From the NCBI GenBank assembly GCA_964537285.1, contig CAZHZT010000101.1:1-21011 (forward strand): 21,011 bases of DNA, read 5' to 3'. A model generated the notes under the pieces. It searched no databases and was not told the DNA's origin. It worked only from the letters and a program-made list of their open reading frames with translations. The DNA comes from CAZHZT01 sp964537285. Lineage in GTDB: Bacteria; Bacteroidota; Bacteroidia; Chitinophagales; Saprospiraceae. Shown here piece after piece: positions 1-6,134 of this stretch. The translations under genes and the position numbers were made by a program. Each line of letters starts with the position of its first letter. Within the stretch, counting starts at the first letter, position 1.

Positions 1-256
1 TCCTTCCAATTTTCAAAGAACTGCTCTTAATTTTTTTTGTATGGTTTTAAAGTATCCCAAATTGCACAAAATAGTAACCTAGTACTCTGTAACCTAAGTT
101 AATGAATATTTTGAAAGAAGGAATTAAAAGCCCTTCATAATGGTTACTGACTTTTGCACGGTGTAATATGTTATAATGTTTGTGCAATTTGAGATACACA
201 CCATCTCAAACCAAAGTGGACCCATTTATACAGACAATTACCAAAAAAAACTATTT
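1..256. other. Noncoding left edge, downstream of the proline dehydrogenase gene
   Basis: No credible coding region was found in this A/T-rich stretch. It holds a small hairpin at 188-210, with 8-bp arms (tttgagat / atctcaaa) and a 7-nt loop, lying 47 bp past the stop codon of the leftward proline dehydrogenase gene. The hairpin lacks a T-run on the minus strand, so it is a weak terminator candidate. A 13-bp inverted repeat (caaattgcacaaa at 58-70 and its complement at 179-191) spans most of the region. Its role is unknown. Confidence 0.5.
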
Positions 257-1441
257 TTACATCCCCCGGCGCTTAACTTCCTTAGCAACAAATTGATATT
301 CACGGCTCATATCCCCGGTTACTGTAGTGTTTTCCTGAGCTCTCCGAATAAGATAAGGAATAACGTCTTTTACTTTTCCATAAGGAACATACTTCGCCAC
401 ATTGAAGCCACCTTCTGCCAGATTGTAGGTAAGGTGGTCACTCATTCCGTAAAGTTGAGAAAAAATAAAGTGAGGATGATCTCTGGGTAATCCTTTTTTG
501 TCAATAATATCTGCCATGATGGCACAACTTTCCTGATTGTGAGAAGCATTGCAAAGGGCGATGGTTTCATAGTTTTCAAGGCAATAAAGCATGGCATCGT
601 TATAACTCGCATCACTTGCTTTTTTGTCTGCATGAATAGGAGAGGGGTAGCCACGCTGAGCCGCCCGTAGTCTTTCTTTATCCATATAAGCACCACGAAC
701 CAGCTTAGCGCCAAGAAAATATCCTTTTTCTTTGGCCAGAGCATGAGAATCTTTTAAGAATTGTAGGCGATCCGTTCTATAAAGTTGGTAAGTATTGGAA
801 ATAACGGCTTTTTCCTTATTATAACGTTCCATCATAATCGTTACAAATTGATCCAGAGTGTCCTGTATCCAGCTTTCCTCTGCATCAAAATAGACAGATA
901 CTCCTTTCTCAGCAGCAGCCTTGCTAATGGTATCCATTCTTTTAACGACATTGTCGTATTGTTTTTGAGCATTGGCATCTAATTTTTTGCCGTTTTGTAT
1001 GTCTTCAAGAAGCTTAAAAGGAGCCAAGCCGGTTATTTTATTACTCACAACAGGGATATGCTCATTTTTAGAAGCAAATTCTATTGCACGTAAGTTCTCT
1101 TCCATGGTGGCATCAAAATCCTCTTCGCGTTCTTTAGCTTCAACCCCATAATCAAGGATAGTTTTTACGCCGGATTCAGAAAGCTTTTTTATGGAAGGGA
1201 GGCTGTCTTGAAGCGTTGTGCCGCCAACGAATTGATCAAAGATGGTGTTTTTCACTATGGCGTGTACAAATGGCAGGTTCCATTTGATAGCCGGCAAAGC
1301 AATTGCTGATCCCAAATTTACGAGCCAGGCTTTATTCATCATTTTAAACAAAAAGGCGGTCCATTTGAGTTCTTTATCCGTTTTGTGACTAAAAGCAATT
1401 TCAGTATTGGTAAAATCGATCCCTTGTCTTGTTGCCTGCAT
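257..1441 (-). CDS. Proline dehydrogenase (monofunctional, FAD-dependent)
   Basis: This 394-residue protein should oxidise L-proline to delta-1-pyrroline-5-carboxylate with FAD and pass electrons to the respiratory chain, the first step of proline catabolism. The sequence shows the PRODH beta/alpha-barrel pattern: TILDYGVEA near residue 95, VSVYFDAEESW near 181, KLVRGAYMDKERLRAA near 246, and the C-terminal YLIRRAQENT. The adjacent arginines 366-367 in that last motif correspond to the known substrate-carboxylate ligands of the family. No P5C dehydrogenase domain follows, so this is the stand-alone form rather than PutA. The length suits the stand-alone enzymes of Bacteroidota and eukaryotes. 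The ATG lies 12 bp after the aroE stop codon, so the two genes are probably co-transcribed, although proline breakdown and shikimate synthesis have no metabolic link. No Shine-Dalgarno sequence is visible, as is usual in this phylum. The function is secure; putA/prodh naming varies, so no symbol is given. Confidence 0.93.
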   Translation of the reverse strand: MQATRQGIDFTNTEIAFSHKTDKELKWTAFLFKMMNKAWLVNLGSAIALPAIKWNLPFVHAIVKNTIFDQFVGGTTLQDSLPSIKKLSESGVKTILDYGVEAKEREEDFDATMEENLRAIEFASKNEHIPVVSNKITGLAPFKLLEDIQNGKKLDANAQKQYDNVVKRMDTISKAAAEKGVSVYFDAEESWIQDTLDQFVTIMMERYNKEKAVISNTYQLYRTDRLQFLKDSHALAKEKGYFLGAKLVRGAYMDKERLRAAQRGYPSPIHADKKASDASYNDAMLYCLENYETIALCNASHNQESCAIMADIIDKKGLPRDHPHFIFSQLYGMSDHLTYNLAEGGFNVAKYVPYGKVKDVIPYLIRRAQENTTVTGDMSREYQFVAKEVKRRGM

Positions 1442-1453
1442 GATTAAAGTTGT

Positions 1454-2194
1454 TTAATGATTCCAAATATTCCATGCTTTCTCAGCTTGTAAATATAGCA
1501 TTTCCAAACCATTTTTGGTAAGGGCTCCTTGATTTCTTCCTCTTTTTAAAAAAAAAGTTTCTTCAGGATTGTAAATGAGGTCAAATAAAAAATGTTGCTC
1601 GCTAATGGCATTATAAGGAAGTTGGGGTGCATCAAAAACATTGGGAGACATACCCAGCGGAGTTGTATTTATTATTAAAAAATATGCTTCCAAAAGGGGA
1701 GGTGTGATTTCTGAGTAAGTGATCTTTTCCGGCCTTGATCTTCTGGAAACGATGAGAAATGGAATATTTAGCTTTTGAAGTACATAAGAAACAGCTTTAG
1801 CTGCTCCACCTGAACCAAGGACGAGCGCTTTGAGGTCAGGCGAAGTTTCCGGGATAAACGTTTTTAAAGATTCCTCGAAGCCATATACGTCGGTATTAAA
1901 ACCTGTTAATTGGCCATCCGTAACTTTTATGGTATTTACCGCTTGTATTTGCTGTATTTCAGGTGCTGTTTCATGAAGAAAAGGAATGACCTTTTCTTTA
2001 TAAGGAATGGTTACATTTAAGCCTCCCAAGTTTGGATTCTTCTCTAATAAACCTGGTAAATCATTTATATCCTTGAGCGGAAACAATTCGTAGCTATGGT
2101 TTCCTAAACCCAGTTGCTCGAATTTTTTTGTAAAATATTTCTTTGAAAAGGAATGCGATAATGGATAACCAATAAGTCCAAAAAGCTTTTTCAT
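1454..2194 (-). CDS. aroE: Shikimate dehydrogenase (NADP+)
   Basis: The enzyme reduces 3-dehydroshikimate to shikimate in the cytoplasm, the fourth step of the chorismate pathway. From the ATG at 2194 the protein has 246 residues. The shikimate-binding SxS is at 13-15 (PLSHS), the catalytic lysine is K66 in NVTIPYK, and the paired aspartate is D102 in GFNTD. The NADP-binding GSGGAAKA starts at 127, NTTPLGM is near 176, and the C-terminal NGLEMLYLQAEKAW closes the active site. The reading frame stays open to an upstream ATG at 2227, which would add 11 residues (MTHVPTFLHST). I prefer 2194 because the family starts directly with the KKLFGLIGYPLSHS strand and because the upstream ATG is buried in a 16-bp hairpin. 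The length is slightly short for the family but matches other Bacteroidota enzymes. It is followed after 12 bp by the proline dehydrogenase gene. Confidence 0.93.
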   Translation of the reverse strand: MKKLFGLIGYPLSHSFSKKYFTKKFEQLGLGNHSYELFPLKDINDLPGLLEKNPNLGGLNVTIPYKEKVIPFLHETAPEIQQIQAVNTIKVTDGQLTGFNTDVYGFEESLKTFIPETSPDLKALVLGSGGAAKAVSYVLQKLNIPFLIVSRRSRPEKITYSEITPPLLEAYFLIINTTPLGMSPNVFDAPQLPYNAISEQHFLFDLIYNPEETFFLKRGRNQGALTKNGLEMLYLQAEKAWNIWNH

Positions 2195-2217
2195 AGTTGA
2201 ATGTAGAAAGGTAGGAA

Positions 2218-2251
2218 CATGAGTCATTCCGAATTTTCGGGATGATTCATG
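2218..2251. terminator. 16-bp hairpin between the DUF368 gene and aroE
   Basis: Arms 2218-2233 and 2236-2251 pair over 16 positions around a TT loop. Fourteen are Watson-Crick pairs. The other two (2223/2246 and 2228/2241) are G-T. The hairpin begins 3 bp after the DUF368 stop codon on the minus strand and ends 23 bp before the chosen aroE start, the usual place for a terminator or 3'-end stabiliser. The two imperfect pairs are G-U only in plus-strand RNA and become A-C in minus-strand RNA. The T-rich flank also lies on the plus-strand side, so which strand it serves is uncertain. Confidence 0.5.
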
Positions 2252-2254
2252 TTT

Positions 2255-3214
2255 TTACTTTTTCCCCAGCCACTCGATTGCGAACACCAAGAAGAAGCCT
2301 GCAAGGATCATCAGGATAGCTAGTAAAGTATAGGGTTCGCCTACCTGTTCTCCATAAGTGTGTGGGAATAAATTAATTTCCTTGATGACTTTATCTAGTT
2401 CAATACCTTTTTCCCAGGAAACCAGCTGGCCTTCTTCGTTAAGGCCGTTTAAAGGTCGGCGCCAGGGCCAGATTTTATTGAGTGAACCAATCATGAAGCC
2501 GGTTAGAAGAGCCAATGTTGGTTGGTGGTAGTGCTTAAAGGTCCAGGAAAGAACGCGAGAGAACACAAAAAGTCCTACTGCACAACCTAGAGCAAAAACG
2601 ATGAGAATCATCAAGCTGGTCGAATCAAAAGTTTTTAAAGCGTTTTTTACGGTCGGGATGATAAATGTATACATTCCCATCAATAAGAGAATAAAGCTGC
2701 CAGAAATACCCGGCAGGATGAGGGCTGAAATAGCGATAGCCCCAGATATAAAAACAAACCAATAAGCTTCATTCCCTTCGGCCGGGCTGGCTACCGTTAT
2801 AAAATAAGCAATGGCAATACCTGCTACCAGAGCGGTGATCATGCTTATGTCCCATTTCCCTACTTGTCTGCCAATGTATACTGCAGATGCAATGATTAAA
2901 CCGAAGAAAAAAGCCCAAAGCAGTACAGGGTAGTTTTCGAGCAGATGAACAACTCCGAACACCCCGAGTACTATACCCACGATCATCCCGGAAACAAGAG
3001 AGATTAAAAAACGGCCATTAATGGTTTCCCATAATTCGGAAAAGCCTCCATTCCTGTAGGCTGAGAATGCCTCCGGGCCAAAAGCTTTAATGGTGTCGAT
3101 GAGTTTTTCGTAAATCCCCGTAATAAAAGCAATGGTTCCTCCCGAAACACCGGGAATGACTTCTGCAATCCCCATTGCCATGCCTTTTAGAGCTGTAGTT
3201 AAAGTCTGTTTCAT
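2255..3214 (-). CDS. DUF368 membrane protein, PopT-type undecaprenyl-phosphate translocase
   Basis: This 319-residue polytopic inner-membrane protein carries both signatures of the DUF368 family: MGIAEVIPGVSGGTIAF near residue 14 and the related LILPGISGSFILLLMGMY in the second half, which points to an internal duplication. It has about eight hydrophobic segments and ends in a helix followed by GKK. DUF368 proteins were recently shown, as PopT, to return undecaprenyl phosphate across the cytoplasmic membrane so that the lipid carrier can be reused for peptidoglycan and surface glycans. That role is inferred here from family membership. The ATG at 3214 keeps the conserved LKGMAMGIAE lead-in. 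A weak promoter candidate lies directly upstream, and the 142-bp gap from feoB contains a hairpin, so this gene is probably not part of the feo operon. aroE follows after 60 bp. Confidence 0.85.
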   Translation of the reverse strand: MKQTLTTALKGMAMGIAEVIPGVSGGTIAFITGIYEKLIDTIKAFGPEAFSAYRNGGFSELWETINGRFLISLVSGMIVGIVLGVFGVVHLLENYPVLLWAFFFGLIIASAVYIGRQVGKWDISMITALVAGIAIAYFITVASPAEGNEAYWFVFISGAIAISALILPGISGSFILLLMGMYTFIIPTVKNALKTFDSTSLMILIVFALGCAVGLFVFSRVLSWTFKHYHQPTLALLTGFMIGSLNKIWPWRRPLNGLNEEGQLVSWEKGIELDKVIKEINLFPHTYGEQVGEPYTLLAILMILAGFFLVFAIEWLGKK

Positions 3215-3219
3215 GGGGG

Positions 3220-3249
3220 TAAAGGTAGAAGAAAATTTTGGGAAATCAA
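3220..3249 (-). promoter_or_regulatory. Possible promoter for the DUF368 gene
   Basis: On the minus strand a TTG (3247-3249) is followed after 19 bp by TACCTTTA (3220-3227), one base short of the Bacteroidota -7 consensus TAnnTTTG. The spacing fits the usual -33/-7 arrangement. The box ends only 5 bp before the ATG, so the transcript would be nearly leaderless, which lowers confidence. Confidence 0.3.
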
Positions 3250-3260
3250 TGATTACAATA

Positions 3261-3351
3261 AACGGTTAACGGTTAACGGTTAACTATTTATTTTAAGGCC
3301 GAAGGCCTTAAAATTGTCTTCCGTTCCCCGTTAGCCGTTCCCCGTTCCCCG
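3261..3351. repeat. Inverted heptanucleotide repeat arrays flanking a hairpin
   Basis: On the left, three in-phase copies of AACGGTT plus AAC fill 3261-3284. On the right, four in-phase heptads (CCGTTCC, CCGTTAG, CCGTTCC, CCGTTCC) plus CCG fill 3321-3351. The shared core CCGTT/AACGG lies in opposite orientation on the two sides of the hairpin at 3290-3314, so the arrays could extend that hairpin as an interrupted stem. Heptanucleotide short tandem repeats occur in the intergenic DNA of several bacteria. Their role here is unknown. Confidence 0.75.
3290..3314 (-). terminator. Hairpin downstream of feoB, probable terminator
   Basis: A perfect 11-bp stem (arms 3290-3300 and 3304-3314, core AAGGCC/GGCCTT) closes a 3-nt loop and lies 43 bp past the feoB stop codon. 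On the minus strand the exit side reads AAATAAATAG, so it lacks a true U-run. It could act as a terminator or as a 3'-end protecting hairpin. Confidence 0.6.
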
Positions 3352-3356
3352 CGAGT

Positions 3357-5480
3357 TTAGTTGAGTAATTGGTAGGCGGCTAAGCTAGCCAGGTAAGCCA
3401 TTGCACTCATAAAGAAGAACTGTATGACGGGCCATTTCCAACTATTGGTTTCTCGTTTTACGACGGCAAGCGTGCTCATGCATTGGAGAGCAAAAAGATA
3501 GAATAGGAGTAAAGATATAGAAGTAGCAAACGTAAAGACTTTCTCACCCGTTTGAGGATTTACCTCTTTTTCCAGTCGATCCTTTATTCTGAGTTCATCT
3601 TCTTCGCTGCCAATACTGTAGAGAGTAGCCATAGTTCCGACAAATACTTCTCGTGCGGCAAAAGAAGTGAGCAGAGCGATCCCGATTTTCCAATCGAAGC
3701 CCAAAGGTTCAATGGCGGGTTCAATAAATTTTCCCATTATACCGGCAAAAGAAGCTTCCAGTTTTTTGGAAGCGATTAAATCCTGGTGTGCCTGATCATC
3801 AAGTGATTGCGTCTTTGCAATCTGATTTGCTTCTTGTTCTGCTTCCTGCATGCGGTTTCCGGGGCCAAAACTAGCTAATGCCCAAAGGATGACCGAAATA
3901 ACCAGTATGATCTTTCCTGCTTCCAGAATAAAAGTTTTTACTTTTTCCCAGACGGATAAAAAGATATTTTTAAAATAGGGAAACTTATACGGCGGCAATT
4001 CCATTAAAAGGAAACTGCGCTCTTCGGACTTGAGAATCCATTTGAAAACTAAAGCAGAAACCAGTGCAGCCAGGATTCCCAGGACATATAGACCCGCAAA
4101 TGCCAATCCTTGTAAACTCAATATTCCCCAAATGCGATCCGCAGGAATAACTAAACCAACCAGCATTACAAATACGGGAATCCTTGCCGAACAACTTATA
4201 AGAGGGGTAACCATAATGGTGATTAAACGTTCCTTCCAGTTGGAAATGGTTCGTGTAGACATGATTGCGGGGATAGCACAAGCGCCCCCTGAGATTAATG
4301 CGACAATACTCCGCCCATTCAGACCAAAGCGCTGCATCATTTTATCAAAAATGAATACGGCCCTGGCCATATAGCCTGTGCTTTCGAGCACCCCTACCAG
4401 GAAAAATAATATAGCTATCTGAGGAATAAAAATGATAATCCCTCCCAGGCCAGATATGATGCCATCTGTGAGCAAATCAGTATACCATGCATCGGGGAAG
4501 GTATTCTTTATAAATCCGGAAAGTGAGTTTACTCCGGCATCGATCCAATCCATAGGAATGGCGGCCCATGCGAAAATAGCCTGGAATACGAGGAACATCA
4601 GCACTCCAAAAATTACCGGGCCAAAATACCGATGCATCACTACATTATCGATTCTGTCGGTAAGGGTGTTTGCGTTGGATTGTTGGCGGATGGCTTTTTT
4701 TATGGCAGGCAGGAATCGATCATACCTGGCCATGGTTTCGTTAATCTGATTATTGAGGGATTCAAACTGATGCTTTTCAGAAATGAAGTGAAGTTTTTTA
4801 CGATCCTGGTCACTTAGAAAGGGGAGCCAATCATGGTGATGTACAGAAAGGAGTGCCTGGTAGGAATTTTCTATTCCCAGGTCTACCTGAGCATCAGAGA
4901 TAAGCTCCTGTTCGAGTTCTGTAGGAGCATAAAAAAGTTTGAGCGGAGGGTTTTCCCGGGGCTGTTCATTTATTAAAGTAAGCATTTGTTGCTTCAGCAG
5001 GTCTACGTTTTTTCCCGTTCGGCTGCTGAAGGAGATGATAGGAATGCCAAGAGCTATCTCAAGGCGATGCACATCTATTTCGATGCCTTTTTTTTCGGCA
5101 ATATCCGTCATACTTAGTGCTAACAAAACAGGAATGCCGAGGTCTTTGATTTGGGTAAGGAGAAGAAGTTGGCGTTCGAGATTAGTAATATCTGCAACAT
5201 AGACAACGGCATCCGGATAATCCTCATCTTTAGGATTTGTAAGGATTTGGACAACAACCCTTTCATCTTTGGAATTAGGGTACAGGCTGTAAGTCCCCGG
5301 AAGGTCTATTAATTTTGTTTTGGCCCCATTGCCAAGATGAGTGGTGCCGACAATTTTCTCAACAGTAACGCCGGGATAATTTCCGGTTTTTTGGTTTAAT
5401 CCTGTAAGGAGGTTAAAAAGCGAGGATTTACCACTGTTGGGATTTCCCAACAGGGCAATTTGCTTGGGAGAAGACTTCAT
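3357..5480 (-). CDS. feoB: Ferrous iron transporter B (GTPase-coupled permease)
   Basis: FeoB imports Fe2+ across the inner membrane and couples a cytoplasmic N-terminal G domain to a polytopic permease. In these 707 residues the P-loop GNPNSGKS is at 12-19, the G2 region TGNYPGVTVE at 32-41, the G3 motif DLPG at 59-62, and a helical linker follows to about residue 260. The permease core then shows GGACAIPAIMSTRT, the cysteine-containing gate motif PLISCSARIPVF and the FAAREVFVGTMATLYSIG segment. One feature departs from canonical FeoB: the G4 guanine-specificity motif reads SMTD at 123-126, where the usual form is NMxD. A hydrophilic insertion rich in Glu, Gln and Ala follows a late membrane segment (near 545-575). 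The ATG at 5480 lies 34 bp after the feoA stop codon, so the two form one operon. No feoC is visible. A hairpin ends the unit. Confidence 0.96.
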   Translation of the reverse strand: MKSSPKQIALLGNPNSGKSSLFNLLTGLNQKTGNYPGVTVEKIVGTTHLGNGAKTKLIDLPGTYSLYPNSKDERVVVQILTNPKDEDYPDAVVYVADITNLERQLLLLTQIKDLGIPVLLALSMTDIAEKKGIEIDVHRLEIALGIPIISFSSRTGKNVDLLKQQMLTLINEQPRENPPLKLFYAPTELEQELISDAQVDLGIENSYQALLSVHHHDWLPFLSDQDRKKLHFISEKHQFESLNNQINETMARYDRFLPAIKKAIRQQSNANTLTDRIDNVVMHRYFGPVIFGVLMFLVFQAIFAWAAIPMDWIDAGVNSLSGFIKNTFPDAWYTDLLTDGIISGLGGIIIFIPQIAILFFLVGVLESTGYMARAVFIFDKMMQRFGLNGRSIVALISGGACAIPAIMSTRTISNWKERLITIMVTPLISCSARIPVFVMLVGLVIPADRIWGILSLQGLAFAGLYVLGILAALVSALVFKWILKSEERSFLLMELPPYKFPYFKNIFLSVWEKVKTFILEAGKIILVISVILWALASFGPGNRMQEAEQEANQIAKTQSLDDQAHQDLIASKKLEASFAGIMGKFIEPAIEPLGFDWKIGIALLTSFAAREVFVGTMATLYSIGSEEDELRIKDRLEKEVNPQTGEKVFTFATSISLLLFYLFALQCMSTLAVVKRETNSWKWPVIQFFFMSAMAYLASLAAYQLLN

Positions 5481-5514
5481 TCAAATGCTACGCTTGAATC
5501 ACTATCTATTCAAA

Positions 5515-5751
5515 TTATTCTACGACGATGCTTTCAGCTTCCTGCAGGCGAAGTGCAAGGCTATGGCCATCTATTTTCAAAACATATCCTCCGGAGAGGG
5601 GGGCAATTCGTTTCACTTTTAATAGAGAACCAGGCAGGATGCCCATTGACAAGAGCTTACCTGCAAGTTGATCATCATTAAATCTTAGTACTCTGCCGCA
5701 TTCATTCTCTTTGAGAGCGGTTACGGTGATTGGTTGAAAAGATGCTACCAT
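5515..5751 (-). CDS. feoA: FeoA, SH3-like accessory protein of ferrous iron transport
   Basis: This small 78-residue cytoplasmic protein has the FeoA beta-barrel pattern: a GRVLRF strand, then LLSMGILPGSLLKVKRIAPL, then a GGYVLKIDGHSLALR strand and a terminal EAESIVV. FeoA proteins bind or modulate FeoB and are needed for ferrous iron uptake. The frame remains open to an ATG at 5796, which would add MIICSNKGTELIWKI. I choose the ATG at 5751 because FeoA homologues begin just before the strand corresponding to PITVTALKENE, and because it leaves a leader of roughly 70 nt from the predicted promoter. It is the first gene of the feoA-feoB pair, and a candidate iron-type operator lies directly upstream. 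Confidence 0.9.
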   Translation of the reverse strand: MVASFQPITVTALKENECGRVLRFNDDQLAGKLLSMGILPGSLLKVKRIAPLSGGYVLKIDGHSLALRLQEAESIVVE

Positions 5752-5803
5752 TATTTTCCAGATTAATTCAGTACCCTTATTAGAACAAATTATCATTCTT
5801 TAT

Positions 5804-5818
5804 TTAGATCTAGTCTAA
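5804..5818. promoter_or_regulatory. Candidate operator at the feo transcription start
   Basis: This 15-bp inverted repeat has TTAGA and TCTAA arms with a 5-bp spacer. The spacer and left arm also form the 8-bp palindrome TAGATCTA. It lies about 10 bp downstream of the predicted feo -7 box, in or just after the transcription start, where a repressor would block initiation. The TTAG...CTAA outline recalls DtxR/IdeR-type iron boxes but does not match their full 19-bp consensus. The regulator is therefore inference. Confidence 0.4.
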
Positions 5819-5828
5819 TTTAATTCTA

Positions 5829-5859
5829 CAAATATAAGCGCAATGACCAATAATGCCAA
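5829..5859 (-). promoter_or_regulatory. Predicted feoAB promoter
   Basis: On the minus strand TATATTTG (5829-5836) is an exact match to the Bacteroidota -7 consensus TAnnTTTG. A TTG (5857-5859) sits 20 bp upstream, in the -33 position. Transcription would start near 5823, giving a leader of about 70 nt to the chosen feoA ATG. The TTAGA-N5-TCTAA repeat overlaps the early transcribed region. Confidence 0.6.
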
Positions 5860-5883
5860 TACCAAAATTCAGTCAAAAGTCCA

Positions 5884-5901
5884 ATACCTAATGATAGGTA
5901 T
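5884..5901. promoter_or_regulatory. Inverted repeat upstream of the feo promoter
   Basis: Seven-bp arms (ATACCTA / TAGGTAT) flank a 4-bp spacer, about 25 bp upstream of the predicted feo -33 box and about 230 bp before the giant surface-protein gene. The size and symmetry fit a dimeric regulator site. Nothing in the window identifies the protein. Confidence 0.35.
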
Positions 5902-5984
5902 GCTGAACAACTCTAATATCCTAGAATAGAAAAACACCCTCCTCCATTTAACTACAAAAATATATTGAGTTCAAGAAATTAAGT

Positions 5985-5998
5985 ATGATAAAAATCAT
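5985..5998. promoter_or_regulatory. FNR/CRP-like palindrome upstream of the giant gene
   Basis: ATGAT-AAAA-ATCAT is a perfect inverted repeat that keeps the TGAT-N4-ATCA core of FNR-type boxes (TTGAT-N4-ATCAA). Its centre is about 143 bp before the giant gene's ATG. In A/T-rich DNA such a match can arise by chance. The rest of 5797-6134 holds the feo promoter and a weak -7-like TATCTTTA at 6080-6087 with no matching -33 box. Confidence 0.25.
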
Positions 5999-6134
5999 TA
6001 AATGGGTTTTTTATTGATAATTATTGTGTTAACCACATTAAGTTGTTCATTTTCATTTTATAATTAAGAAATGTTTGGTTATCTTTACATATTGCATTAT
6101 TGTCCCTTTACAAATAAAAAAAAACAACTGTATT

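Noticed and set aside
176..490. Plus-strand open frame of 104 codons
   Set aside because: It runs antisense through the 3' end of the well-supported proline dehydrogenase gene, and its composition does not resemble any recognisable protein.
6075..6134. Upstream ATG extension of the giant gene by 20 codons
   Set aside because: It would place a non-signal sequence before a textbook Sec signal peptide. The ATG at 6135 fits export.
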